This document shows, piece by piece, positions 1 through 10,300 of a DNA stretch of 64,000 bases. Origin of the DNA: Flavobacterium frigidimaris (GTDB lineage Bacteria; Bacteroidota; Bacteroidia; Flavobacteriales; Flavobacteriaceae); NCBI GenBank assembly GCA_900129595.1, contig FQWG01000008.1, positions 62,001 through 126,000 of the forward strand, read 5' to 3'. The translations under genes and the position numbers were made by a program. Under the pieces are notes generated by a model. The model searched no databases, was not told the origin of the DNA, and saw only the letters and a list, made by a program, of their open reading frames with translations. Positions within the stretch are counted from its first letter, which is position 1. The number at the start of each line of letters is the position of its first letter.

Positions 1-1738
1 AATTGTAATTTAAACGGGCAAACTGAGAAATCAAACGTCTTTTTTGATACGCTTTACTGTCTCCAAAATTAACAACATAACCGTTTACAGAAGTATAATT
101 ACTTAAAGCAAGGTTGTTATAACTCACATTATCTACAGGAAAATTAGTTGCTGATGCCTGAAATCCGTCACCAAGAATATCTTCCTGCCAGGAATACCCA
201 ATTACAGCCTTAATTTTATGGTCGCCAAAAGTTCTGTCCCAGTTTAAAAAGCTCTCAACGATAGTATTACTGTTTTGGTAAGAATTTCTCATTGCTGATC
301 CGTTTACACCAAAATTTACTAATTGTTTTACCTGAGGCGGATCTGGATTATTGTAGAAAGTAGCACTATTATACTGCTGATAATAACTGTCATAAAACTC
401 TCCGTGCAGTGAATTTAATTGTTGGTACGATAAATTCAAATTATAAGAGAATCCGTAAGGAAGTTTTAATTCTGCCGTAAGACTACCCACAAAATTATTG
501 GTTTTGGTATCATCATCTCCATGCTCTATTAAAGCTACCGGATTGAAGTAACTGGTTTGAATGAAATTTTCAAAAAATGATCCGTCTGCATTTCTGATTG
601 GCGATACAGGAAGGTGGCTTATCGATTGTTGAAGTACCGTATTACGCTGTGGAACATTGGTGTACTTCGTATTAGAGTTGGTTACATTCAGACCAATTTT
701 TAAATTATCATCGAATGCAAATTGCTCAACAGCCAGACGTGCAATAATTCTCGAAAAATCACTGCTCAAAAGAACTCCTTCTTTGTTTACAGCGGTTACA
801 CTTGCAAAATAATTACCATGTTCACCACCTCCGCTTAACGAAAGGTTATGGCTGCTTGATTGCGCTCCGGAATTTCTAAGAATTGCTTTTTGCCAGTCTG
901 TATTTGCCCCTTTATCATTTTCAGGAGTAAAATTTAAATTGTTCTTAACTGTAAATGCTCTCAATTGATTTGCATCCATCATATCAAGCTGGTTCGAAAC
1001 ATTCTCGACACCAAAATAATTGCTATAAGTAATCTGACTTCTGTCTTTACTTCCTTTTTTGGTAGTAACCATGATCACTCCATTTGCAGCACGGTTACCA
1101 TAAATGGCCGTTGCAGCAGCATCTTTCAGCACATCAATACTCACAATATCTTCTGATGCAATCACAGAAATATCAACACCCGGAATACCATCTACTACAT
1201 AAAAAGGTCCCTGAGAGCCATTTAATGTAGATACTCCACGCAAAACTACTGAAGACTGTTTCGTTGGATCCCCACTGGTTGAAACATTAAGACCCGAAAC
1301 TTTTCCCTGAAGCATTTGTCCTACATCACTGATTACCCCTCTGTTCAGTTGATCTCCTTTTATAGATGCAACAGCAGTTGTTAAGTTTTTACGGGATCCT
1401 TTTCCGTAACCAACCACTACAACCTGTTCCAGATTAGTAGAGCCGGAATTCAGCTTAATAGTATAATTTGTTTTTGAGCCGTCCAGTTTAAGACGCTGTT
1501 CATCAAATCCTATAAAAGAAATAATCAATATCGCATTTTTGTTTGAAACAGTCATTTTGAATTTCCCGTCAAAGTCTGTTACAATATTATTCGGCGTACC
1601 ACTTTCGAGCACATTGGCTGCTGGTAACGGCATACCCTTCTCATCCTGAACCACACCTGATATCTCAGTTTTTTGCGCCCATGAACTAATTGAGAAGCCC
1701 AGAAAAAAGGCTAGTAATAAAAGCTTAAGTTTTTCCAT
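1..1738 (-). CDS. SusC/RagA-family TonB-dependent receptor, N-terminal part (runs off the left edge)
   Basis: About 579 codons are open from the ATG at 1738 to the edge with no stop; the C-terminal half of the barrel is outside the window. The protein starts with a signal peptide (MEKLKLLLLAFFLGFSISSWAQ), then a carboxypeptidase-regulatory-like domain (SGVVQDEKGMPLPAANV, about residues 25-95), then the plug domain with VVVVGYGKGSRK and the SusC signature YVVDGIPG. It should form the outer-membrane channel of a SusCD glycan importer, with its SusD partner further left. There is no STN domain, so direct trans-envelope sigma signalling is unlikely. A good Bacteroidetes promoter lies upstream (1910-1938). 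The neighbour GH89 gene lies upstream on the same strand. Confidence 0.93.
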   Translation of the reverse strand, partial: MEKLKLLLLAFFLGFSISSWAQKTEISGVVQDEKGMPLPAANVLESGTPNNIVTDFDGKFKMTVSNKNAILIISFIGFDEQRLKLDGSKTNYTIKLNSGSTNLEQVVVVGYGKGSRKNLTTAVASIKGDQLNRGVISDVGQMLQGKVSGLNVSTSGDPTKQSSVVLRGVSTLNGSQGPFYVVDGIPGVDISVIASEDIVSIDVLKDAAATAIYGNRAANGVIMVTTKKGSKDRSQITYSNYFGVENVSNQLDMMDANQLRAFTVKNNLNFTPENDKGANTDWQKAILRNSGAQSSSHNLSLSGGGEHGNYFASVTAVNKEGVLLSSDFSRIIARLAVEQFAFDDNLKIGLNVTNSNTKYTNVPQRNTVLQQSISHLPVSPIRNADGSFFENFIQTSYFNPVALIEHGDDDTKTNNFVGSLTAELKLPYGFSYNLNLSYQQLNSLHGEFYDSYYQQYNSATFYNNPDPPQVKQLVNFGVNGSAMRNSYQNSNTIVESFLNWDRTFGDHKIKAVIGYSWQEDILGDGFQASATNFPVDNVSYNNLALSNYTSVNGYVVNFGDSKAYQKRRLISQFARLNYN

Positions 1739-1909
1739 ATTATTATTTGGTTAATTGGTTAAATAGTAAAGCGAAAATAGTATTAATGAATTGTTAAGAA
1801 ATGGACAGGTTATTCACAAACATGGATTTTTTTAGTAAATCCAGCAAGAATAAGGGTTTCAGAGATTTATTTTCGTAACACATTAACATAAAAAAGAAAT
1901 ATATCCTGA

Positions 1910-1938
1910 CAAATGTATTTTGGAGTCCGCTGAAACAA
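1910..1938 (-). promoter_or_regulatory. Predicted promoter of the left-edge susC-like gene
   Basis: On the minus strand, TTG (1936-1938) is followed after 18 bases by TACATTTG (1910-1917), an exact match to the Bacteroidetes -33/-7 pattern TTG-N~19-TAnnTTTG. The implied 5' leader is about 165 nt. The pattern is established; use of this promoter is inferred. Confidence 0.55.
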
Positions 1939-1978
1939 TAAAGTTATTATGCTATAATGATCTTTGTTGAACTCCCTG

Positions 1979-4171
1979 TTAACGGCCTTTGTACATTTCG
2001 GGGCTTTCGCACCATTTTATTTCCCATTTTTTTATTGATGCTCTTACGTCTTCTTCTACAAATGGAGATTTGCTAATCTCTGATGCTCTTAATGCCTGTA
2101 AAAACATTTTCCATCTTGGCCAGTAAAATTCAGCATACATACCGCGCCATGATCTGGAAGCATAATCATTCAAATGTCCTTCACCGCCCCAAAGTGTTAT
2201 TAGTGTCTTTGCATTTTTTACATATAGTTTTGATACTTCGGCATTGCTTCCGTAATCCCAAGCCGATTGCAGCCAATAGCTTAAATCATTCAACGGCTGT
2301 CCTGAAAGTATTTTATCTATAGCCAAAGCCTGTTTTTCTATTTCTTTATATAAGGTATCGGCTTTTTTCAGGTCTTTCTGTTGGTACGCTTTTACACATT
2401 CGATCAGTAAATCATCAATACAAAGTGAATAATAGTGTCTTGACACGTCGAGTAAATCATAATTGTAAAGACTGTTTTTATCAAAATTTTTACTTTCTAG
2501 CTGTAAAATATCCAAGGCTTGTTTGAGTTTTTCTTTGTCTCCGGGATTTCCTTTGAATTCTGTTATTTTTAAAGTTGGTCTCTTAAAAAACAAATACGCT
2601 CCGGCCCTATCATTCCACCAACGCGTTTCCCAATACTTTGTGCTGTAAACAGATTCAATTAATAATTGCCAGGACTCAAAAACCGAATTGGAAATATTTT
2701 TACCGTATCGTGCTTTCAAATAATTTTTCAGCCAGTCCTTTACCGGTTCTTTTCCTTGTGTCCAAGGTAGATCGTAAATATATTCGTATACTATCGAATT
2801 ATTATTTAGACCTTCCGGCATTGCACCATACCCTGCAACATTTCCTTTATTTGGATTTTTTAATAAACTGGTCAATTCATTTCTGTAGAAATTCAAATCG
2901 CCGTAAACAGGATTAGATCCTCCGTAATTATGTACATAACCATATGTCCATTGCTTACCATAAAAAGCTTCCTGATTTTCCCAGACTTTATAGCGGTCAT
3001 TGGCATAATCCTGAATCATCAGTCGGTCGTTAGGAACTTTACTTAAGAAAGCGCTTGTAGCTTCTTTAGTCCAAAACTCTTTATTGTCTCCAAAAAGCCA
3101 TCCCTGCATGACCCATGTTGCTCCGGGTGACGCCTCATTAATAGTTTCGAATATCGTTTTTCCGTAATCCGAGAGTTCCTCATATTTGTGTTCTTCAGAA
3201 ACAGGAGGTGTTATCTCATTGAAAGAATCAGCCAGATAAAAATCTGAATGCCCGTATACTTTAGTGTACATTTCGATAAAGCGTTTTCCTATTTCCTTAA
3301 ACAAAGGATCTTTAGAATCTAACAAATAGGTACTTGCAAAACCACCTCCTGACCAGGTTTTTAGTTCTTTTATCTTTGATTCCGGATGTTTCTCTGCAAA
3401 TGCTTTTGGCACATAACCACTAAAGGCGGGTACAACGGGATGCATGCCCAAAGCTCTCATCCTTTCCAGTATTTGTTTTTGAAGATTGCCTTTTTTATTG
3501 ATCCATTCCTGAGGCAAAGGTCCTTCAAGACTGTTTATATTGCCCATTCTCTGCCACGGTAAAAATGCAGGTCCGGCAAAATGTGCTGCCACTTGGCTAT
3601 CCGTCAATCCGTACCCTTTCCATAATTCCTGCCATACTGCTTCCTGTCCTTCCATGGCAGTAGGCAGATTAATACCGTGAAAAGCCATCCAGTCTATTTC
3701 TTGTTCCCAGCGTTTCCAGTCCCACCACGGAGTCGTATAACCAAATGTACAGGCGTTTAGATATTCTCTGTATTGAAACGGAGTCGATTCTTTTTTTGAA
3801 TACCTGGGCCAGCTTTTGGGTAAATCTATTCTGTTGCCTTCCCAACTCACCAAAACAGCACAAATGTCCCTAAGAAAATTATAGGCGGCATAACAAAGGG
3901 CGGTATTCGAAGTTCCCTGAATTTTTACGCGGTTGCCTTGGGTTTCAACTTCAAACGAATCTGACTGATCCTGATTTTTATTTTCGATAATTGTCAGCTC
4001 AAATTCACTGGCCCGATTGCCAATAAGTCTTTCTAATACTGCTTTTGAACTTTTTGTATCTGCTCCGTTTTGTCCGCACACATCGGGTATTGAAAAAAGG
4101 AGGATTGCAAAAAATGGAATTATAATTTTTAAGAAATGGCAGCTTCTAACTGTGAGACATTCTCTTTTCAT
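1979..4171 (-). CDS. GH89 alpha-N-acetylglucosaminidase (NAGLU family)
   Basis: 730 residues with an N-terminal hydrophobic export signal (about residues 12-33), so periplasmic or surface located. NAGLU domains run in order: a short N-terminal alpha/beta domain (about 40-125), the TIM barrel (about 130-470; YLNACTFGYTTPWWDW, WMAFHGINLPTAMEGQE) and a helical C-terminal domain. The two catalytic glutamates of the family are visible as E319 in DSFNEITPP (acid/base) and E453 in MPEGLNNN (nucleophile). GH89 enzymes remove terminal alpha-linked GlcNAc, as on heparan sulfate ends or alpha-1,4-GlcNAc-capped mucin glycans. It sits between a susC gene and a sialidase-like gene. A hairpin 58-80 bp upstream may separate its transcript from the previous gene. 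The family call is secure; the natural substrate is inferred. Confidence 0.95.
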   Translation of the reverse strand: MKRECLTVRSCHFLKIIIPFFAILLFSIPDVCGQNGADTKSSKAVLERLIGNRASEFELTIIENKNQDQSDSFEVETQGNRVKIQGTSNTALCYAAYNFLRDICAVLVSWEGNRIDLPKSWPRYSKKESTPFQYREYLNACTFGYTTPWWDWKRWEQEIDWMAFHGINLPTAMEGQEAVWQELWKGYGLTDSQVAAHFAGPAFLPWQRMGNINSLEGPLPQEWINKKGNLQKQILERMRALGMHPVVPAFSGYVPKAFAEKHPESKIKELKTWSGGGFASTYLLDSKDPLFKEIGKRFIEMYTKVYGHSDFYLADSFNEITPPVSEEHKYEELSDYGKTIFETINEASPGATWVMQGWLFGDNKEFWTKEATSAFLSKVPNDRLMIQDYANDRYKVWENQEAFYGKQWTYGYVHNYGGSNPVYGDLNFYRNELTSLLKNPNKGNVAGYGAMPEGLNNNSIVYEYIYDLPWTQGKEPVKDWLKNYLKARYGKNISNSVFESWQLLIESVYSTKYWETRWWNDRAGAYLFFKRPTLKITEFKGNPGDKEKLKQALDILQLESKNFDKNSLYNYDLLDVSRHYYSLCIDDLLIECVKAYQQKDLKKADTLYKEIEKQALAIDKILSGQPLNDLSYWLQSAWDYGSNAEVSKLYVKNAKTLITLWGGEGHLNDYASRSWRGMYAEFYWPRWKMFLQALRASEISKSPFVEEDVRASIKKWEIKWCESPEMYKGR

Positions 4172-4222
4172 ATTGTCTTATATTTAGGTAATTACTATCC
4201 GGTGTTTTTTCTGAAATTGAAA

Positions 4223-4252
4223 CAAAAAATAGGGAGATGATATCTCCCTATT
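4223..4252 (-). terminator. Strong hairpin followed by a T run on the minus strand
   Basis: The stem AGGGAGAT/ATCTCCCT with AT extensions (4229-4251, loop GAT) is followed on the minus strand by TTTTTTG. It looks like an intrinsic terminator but lies only about 60 bp before the GH89 start, so it could also act as an attenuator. Confidence 0.6.
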
Positions 4253-4500
4253 AAACAAAACCAAAATTCCAATCCAATATTCTTATGAGGCATTAGCATC
4301 TAAAACTTTTACAATTCGTTTCTGACAGTACTAATTAAATATTGAATCAGGGCTAAAATTATACAGAATCAATGTTTCCATCATGGACGTATCATTCAAA
4401 ACTATAGACATATCCTGTATGGGCTGTAAAATGTTATATATACAGGTATTTCATGCTTCGGAAGTTTTAGGATTGTTTCTTTTTTTACCGGGATAAAAAC
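4253..4500. other. Intergenic stretch between two minus-strand terminators
   Basis: No convincing gene. On the minus strand a 26-codon ORF (MSIVLNDTSMMETLILYNFS...) is the only short reading frame of note, with no recognisable family. The stretch is bounded on both sides by terminator-like hairpins, so a small RNA is possible, but no conserved structure is recognised. Confidence 0.25.
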
Positions 4501-4523
4501 AAAAAGCCACTCAGTGGAGTGAC
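4501..4523 (-). terminator. Terminator downstream of the BNR/sialidase-like gene
   Basis: Minus-strand stem GTCACTC/GAGTGGC (one G-U pair), loop CACT, followed by TTTTTG. It lies about 90 bp past the stop codon of the sialidase-like gene. Confidence 0.6.
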
Positions 4524-4610
4524 TTTCAGGCTAATCTTTAAGCAAAAACTGTAAGCTATGCTGCTATGATTTTGAGATTACTTTCGGGAATTGCATCAAA
4601 CATGTTCTGA

Positions 4611-5657
4611 TTATTTCAAATCGAATGTGGTATGCCTGATGAACTTTCGGTTATAGGTATACAAAATGTGTACTTTTTTATCTGAGGTCTGAATGATTGC
4701 GGGATAACTGAATTCTCCTTCTGTCTGGTTTTCCAGATCAAATATTTTTTTCCAGTTTACGCCATCTTTCGAATATTCTACGTCGAGTACATTGCGTCCG
4801 TTAAACCAGTCTTTTCCCATTTTCAGCGGATTATTTACCAACAAAAATGATTTATCGAACAGGGTTACGGCATCCACTCCTGAATTTGAGTTGACAACAT
4901 TAATGCTATCTGTTCGCTGCCATGTTTTTCCATTATCCTCAGACCAGCTTGAAATTAATTTGTTGTGCCTGCTTCTGGATAAAATCTGAATTTCCTGATC
5001 GGAATGCACAAGGAATGTGGGCTGGATAATATCAAATTGTTTTGGATCATTAATGTCAATTCTTTCCCAGGTATCTGTGTTTTCTGTATACTTTTCTAAA
5101 TGAACGCGCCATTTGTTATCATCGATACTTTCGGTACTGCTGCCGCACAGGATAATTCCGGGAGCTGTTTCAATTGGTTTGTTTCTAATTGGTCCTAATA
5201 TTCCTGTTGGAAGGTATTTGGGATTACTCCAGGTATTTCCGTTGTCTTTTGAAACAATCATAGCGCCAAACCATTCTCTTGGATTTTTACCGACTTTATA
5301 AAATAAATACAGATTCTGGCTTTTGCTTTTAAACAAAACCGGATTCCAGCAAGGCAAGGTATCGCCTTCTTTGATCAAAGGCTCTATCAGTTTTTTAGGT
5401 GCAGACCATTTTTTATTTTTATAAGAGGAAACATAAATACTAACATCTTTGGCTCCTTCGTATTTTCCGCCAAACCAGGCTGCCAAAAGTGTATTGGGCT
5501 CCAGTTCTGCTAATGTCGAGGCGTGACTCGCAGCCGTAACCGGATGGTCCGCAATATAATTTTGAGTAATATTTACTGCTTTGGGTTCTTTCTTAAGCGA
5601 AGCGCAGGAAAGAAAAAACAGGAATAAAACAAATGAGTAACAGATTTTAAAATTCAT
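4611..5657 (-). CDS. Sialidase-like BNR-repeat lipoprotein (six-bladed propeller)
   Basis: 348 residues from the ATG at 5657; a longer frame (from 5744) exists, but this start gives a clean lipoprotein signal ending in FFLSCAS (Cys18). The body contains the typical opening SHASTLAELEPNTLLAAWFGG with EGAKDV, and Asp-box type repeats VSKDNGNTW, WSEDNGKTW and YSKDGVNW, as in BNR_2/sialidase-superfamily propellers. These are often annotated exo-alpha-sialidase, but the same fold is used by rhamnosidases and lyases, so sialic acid release is only a possibility. It follows the susCD operon after a terminator and is probably anchored in the outer membrane. Confidence 0.8.
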   Translation of the reverse strand: MNFKICYSFVLFLFFLSCASLKKEPKAVNITQNYIADHPVTAASHASTLAELEPNTLLAAWFGGKYEGAKDVSIYVSSYKNKKWSAPKKLIEPLIKEGDTLPCWNPVLFKSKSQNLYLFYKVGKNPREWFGAMIVSKDNGNTWSNPKYLPTGILGPIRNKPIETAPGIILCGSSTESIDDNKWRVHLEKYTENTDTWERIDINDPKQFDIIQPTFLVHSDQEIQILSRSRHNKLISSWSEDNGKTWQRTDSINVVNSNSGVDAVTLFDKSFLLVNNPLKMGKDWFNGRNVLDVEYSKDGVNWKKIFDLENQTEGEFSYPAIIQTSDKKVHILYTYNRKFIRHTTFDLK

Positions 5658-5678
5658 AAGCTGATTGTTATATATAAC

Positions 5679-5702
5679 AAAAGGAGAGTTCCCTCTCCTT
5701 TT
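5679..5702 (-). terminator. Terminator of the susCD operon
   Basis: Perfect stem AAAAGGAGAG/CTCTCCTTTT with loop TTCC, about 50 bp after the susD-like stop. On the minus strand the hairpin ends in TTTTG. Confidence 0.7.
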
Positions 5703-5749
5703 GCGTTTTTTGAGTAAAGAATGTGTGGTTTCCTTACTCACCAAATTAA

Positions 5750-7336
5750 TTATTTAGTATCCCACCAAAGTTTTGTTCCTCCGGTATCTGGACCTTTTAA
5801 TTTTACGATTCCGTCTGCAACAGCATCTTTATTCGATGAATATTCATTTGTTGTATAAATAATTCTTTTCATCAAACTTTTACCAACTCCGGCATCATTG
5901 TTATCGGTGTTAAGCGGCGGATAAATTATTTTAGCATCGCTTCTGCGCAAATCTGCCCACGATTCCCAGGATTCAGGGAATATAGCCAGATACTTTTGAA
6001 CTGCAATCTGCGTACGTTGGCTGGCAACAGCTGAAGACCATGCCACAGGAAGTTTTACAGGTATATCCTGTAGGTCTAAAGTTGGATAAACCGTTAGAAC
6101 ATTAGGTAAAACCGGTAATGTATTTCCAGCAACATAAGCATTGATTGTAGCGGCATCTGTAATTCCCCATTGTCTCAATGACAATCTGATACCTTCTTCG
6201 TATAAATCCTGAGCACTTCCGCCCATGTTCCATCCGTTCAAAGCACCTTCTGCTCTGCTGAAATAGTTTTCAGAAGCCATGAATACTTCAATATTTTTAG
6301 ATTCGCTTAGATTTCCTGCTGCACCATTACCCATAACATCATTGTTGAATGCAGAGAATTTAGTGGTTCCAAACTGATCTTCTAAACCTCCAATAGGCTG
6401 ACCACGATAAACACCGGTATCAATTGGAGCAAACCATTTTGCTAACCTTGGATCATTATATCCCACAAGGATACTTTCCATAGAAGCAGTCATAGTATAT
6501 CCCCAGCTGTTTACGATCATGTTTAAGTTGTTTGGCGTAATGTTACTCGCTTTAAAGAATGCTCCCTGCTCATTGGTTTGCATAACACCCGCAGCAACCG
6601 CAGTTTCGGCTTGTGTTTTTGCTTTTGCAGGTTCGATATCAGAAATTCTTAAGGCTAAACGTAGTCTTAAACTGTTTCCAAATATTCTCCAGTTCGAAAC
6701 GTTACCTGCATAAAGACGGTCATTAGGCTGAAATGAAGCCACTGTTGTTACAGCAGAACCACTTAATGTCGCATTTGCTTCATCTAATAGCTTAAAGAAG
6801 TCTTCATAAATAAATTCTACGCTGTCATAAGGTACTTTTTCTTTCTTATTACCTGCTTCTGTGTACGGAATTGGGCCATAAGCATCTACCATTTGATTGT
6901 ACATGAACACTTTCCATATTTTAAGGATTGCCAAAGCTTCGGCATTTCCTTCAGATGCTTTGATCGCATTGTTTAAAGCCGGAACAGCAACGGTGTAAAA
7001 TCTTGTCCATCCACGTCCTTCGTAACCATTTACGAATGCATTTCTTTCTGTACCATATCCGCAATTCAGATATTGTATAAAAGTAGAAGATAAAATACCT
7101 GTTGCAATACCCCACGTTCCCTGATCATCTACACCTGGCGATGAGTAAGATCCGTTGTGGATTCCTGCATAAACAGCAGATGCAAAAGACGGTCCTGCAA
7201 GAGTTGGGTCTAACTGATCCTCTGTAAGCGAATTAGGATCGGTGTTTATTTTATCAAAGTCGCTTGTACAGCCTGATAAAATAGAAACTGCCATTAATGC
7301 AACTCCTAGTGTTTTTATTTTAAAACTATATTTCAT
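5750..7336 (-). CDS. SusD/RagB-family glycan-binding outer-membrane lipoprotein (SusD-like_2 type)
   Basis: 528 residues. A lipoprotein signal ends at Cys23 (SILSGC) followed by acidic residues, as for surface-exposed flavobacterial lipoproteins. The mature N-terminus (FDKINTDPNS) and the repeated helical TPR-like segments (NAIKASEGNAEALAILKIW, MVDAYGPIPYTEA) are typical of the SusD-like_2 group. It caps the SusC channel encoded 16 bp upstream and captures glycan at the cell surface. The C-terminus keeps the family's ESWESWADLRRS motif. The ligand cannot be read from the sequence; the enzyme neighbourhood suggests N-glycan or related glycoprotein oligosaccharides. Confidence 0.95.
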   Translation of the reverse strand: MKYSFKIKTLGVALMAVSILSGCTSDFDKINTDPNSLTEDQLDPTLAGPSFASAVYAGIHNGSYSSPGVDDQGTWGIATGILSSTFIQYLNCGYGTERNAFVNGYEGRGWTRFYTVAVPALNNAIKASEGNAEALAILKIWKVFMYNQMVDAYGPIPYTEAGNKKEKVPYDSVEFIYEDFFKLLDEANATLSGSAVTTVASFQPNDRLYAGNVSNWRIFGNSLRLRLALRISDIEPAKAKTQAETAVAAGVMQTNEQGAFFKASNITPNNLNMIVNSWGYTMTASMESILVGYNDPRLAKWFAPIDTGVYRGQPIGGLEDQFGTTKFSAFNNDVMGNGAAGNLSESKNIEVFMASENYFSRAEGALNGWNMGGSAQDLYEEGIRLSLRQWGITDAATINAYVAGNTLPVLPNVLTVYPTLDLQDIPVKLPVAWSSAVASQRTQIAVQKYLAIFPESWESWADLRRSDAKIIYPPLNTDNNDAGVGKSLMKRIIYTTNEYSSNKDAVADGIVKLKGPDTGGTKLWWDTK

Positions 7337-7352
7337 GATGTCTCTTTTTTAA

Positions 7353-10300
7353 TTAAAATCCGAATTTAACATTTACTCCATAATCTCTCGTTGAAGGAAT
7401 GTTGAAAGACTCTATACCTTGCAAGTTTCCTGTACCGGCACCGGCTTCCGGATCAAAGTATTTCGCTTTATTCACGAAGAAGAATAAATTTCTTCCTACC
7501 AGTGAAAAGTCAATATTTGTAAAACCTGAGTTCGCCAAAATACGTTTTGGTAAAGAATATCCTAAAACAAGTTCTCTTAATCTGATGTTTGTCGCATCAT
7601 AAATAAAAGGTTCTGCGATAGGAGTTCTTTGTCCAATTGCTGTCCAGTATTGTTCAGCATTAATACTTGTTGTATTCTGAACATAATTTCCTCCTCCGGT
7701 TGCCACAACACCATCAACAATGATTCCGCCTTCTCTTCCTGCAAGGGTAACATCACTTACTCCCAGACCTGCTTGTCTTGCCTGAGTGTATGAAATAACT
7801 TCACCGCCAATTCTAAAATCAACAAGGAAACTTAAAGAGAAATCTTTGTATTTGAAATTATTTTTAAGACCTGCTGTCCAATCCGGGTTAAAGTTTCCGG
7901 CACGCACATCAAAACTATTTGTGGCAAGCGGAAGACCCGCGCTGTTTACAATAATTTTTCCGTCAGGAGATCTTTGGAAACCTTTAATATATAAATCTCC
8001 ATATTCTCCACCCTGAATTACTTTACTTCTTACCAAACGTCCTTCACCAAGAACCAATTCTTCTCTTCCTCCATAAATAGATTTTACTTCAGATTTGTAA
8101 GTGGCAAAGTTTGCCGTAACATCCCAGGAGAAGTTTTCTGTTTGAACAGGAGTAGCAGTAAGAACTACCTCGATACCATTATTTTGAATTTCACCACCAT
8201 TTACTACCGCTCTTGAAGTCGAAGAAGATTCCGGAGTATTGATGTAGAAAATCTGATCTTTTGTATTGGTTTTGAAATAAGTAACATCTAATCCTAAACG
8301 ATTTTTGAAGAATTTAATTTCACCACCAAACTCAACAGAACTTGACATTTCCGGTCTTAAATCAGGATTTGCAGCTGTCGTTTGAGCATACAGCATACCT
8401 CCGTTACCACCAATATAAGACAATCTTGAACTTGTTTGATAAGGATCTGTATCATTACCTACTTTTGCGTAAGAGCCTCTTAGCTTTGCATAACTAATCG
8501 CTTCCGGAAATGTAAACATATCAGATAATACTGCCGATAGACCTACAGAAGGATAAAAGAAAGATCTGTTTGCTGCCGGTAATGTAGAAGACCAGTCATT
8601 TCTGGCAGTTAAATCCAAAAATAAATAATTTCTAAATCCAATTTGTGAGAAACCGTAAACAGAGTTAATTCTTTTTTCTGAAGCAGTAGATGTTGACTGA
8701 ACTGTAGCCACATTTGATAAGGCAAAAAAGTTTCTTTTACTTAAAACTCCGCCTGAATATAATGAAGAACTTCTTTGTTGCAAGGAGTTGGCTCCCGCAT
8801 TTACTCCAATAGTAAAATCACCCACTTTCTCGTTATAAGAAAGCAATGCATCTGTATTGAATTCGCTTACTGTTTCATACGATTCGCTGTATGAACCAAG
8901 ATTGTTGTTGAATGCAATTGTGGCATATCTGTTTCTGACATTCTTGTTGGTCATTTGATCTAAACCTGTTCTTACTTGTAAGCTGATCTTATTTGTAAAA
9001 TCATATTTAAGAGAAGCAAGACCTATAAATCTGTTTCTTTTGTCTGTACGTGCATCATCGCGCAAGGCTGACCAATATGGGTTACCGCCCGGAGCTCCGG
9101 CTTCATCTAAGAAATAGTTCATTTGTCTTTGTCCTGCAGCATCAAAATATTCAAAATCTTTATACTCATTGAATTTGATACTACGTGGTAGTAAGTAAGC
9201 AGAAGTACCAATAGATTCTTCCCCTGTTCTCAATAAATTATCAATATCCTGAACGATGTAGTTTGTTTTTACATCTAATGATAATTTGTCTGATATTTTA
9301 CTTGTCAGTCTTAAGTTAACATTGTGTCTGTCTAATTGATTTCCTCCAACAATACCTTCAGCTTTTGTGTTGGTATAAGAAAAATAACCCTGCGCTTTTT
9401 CATTTCCTGTTGTCACAGTTAATGTGTTGGCTAAATTATAACCTGTTTTATAGAAATCAATAACGTTGTTGGGCTGAGGGCTGTAACTTGTTGTTGCCGG
9501 TCCTGTATAGTTAGGATTACGAACAAGTTGCCATGCCGAAACCTGGCTTCCGTCTAATTTTCCTCCCCAGCTTGAGCTTGAAGTGGCATTATAAGCACCT
9601 AAAGTTCCCTGTCCGTATTGATTTTGCAAATTCATCAAATCATAAGCTGATGAAGCCATAAAATTAGACGATAACGAAACCGATGTTTTACCGGATTTAC
9701 CGGATTTAGTTGTAATTACGATGACACCATTACTCGCTCTTGTTCCGTAAAGTGCTGCTGCAGATGGTCCTTTAAGAACCGTCATCGAAGCAATATCTTC
9801 AGGGTTAATGTTTGAGATACCATCAGGCTGTGTTGTTCCTCCTGTATCAATGTCAGGATTTGTGTTTGTTGTTCCGTTGCTGATTGGTACACCATCTACC
9901 ACATACATTGGCTGGTTGTTTCCGGTAAGGGACCTGTTCCCTCTTAATGTAATTCTCGAGGAACTACCCACACCGTTTGAAGTTGTAGAGAAGTTAAGAC
10001 CGGCAACTTTACCTGAAAGTGAGTTGGCAACGTTTAGTGATCTTGCTTCTGAAAGTTCATCTACCGAAATGTTTTGCGCAGAATAGGTAATCGCTTTTTT
10101 CTCCCTCTTAATACCCAGAGCGGTTACTACGACTTCACCCAATTGCTGAGTGGCTGCACCTAATGCTACATTTACAGTACTTTGATTTCCTACGGCTACC
10201 TCTTTTGGTTCTGAGCCAACGTAAGTGAAAACCAAAACTGAAGATTGGTTTGGAACTGAAATACTGTACTTACCATCAAAATCTGATGATGCACTTGTTT

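Noticed and set aside
4611..5657. Firm assignment as exo-alpha-sialidase
   Set aside because: Asp boxes show the propeller fold only; I could not identify the full GH33 catalytic set by reading, so the call stays at sialidase-like.
9808..10086. Plus-strand frame antisense to the susC plug region
   Set aside because: Shadow of the strongly supported susC gene; no family, no promoter.
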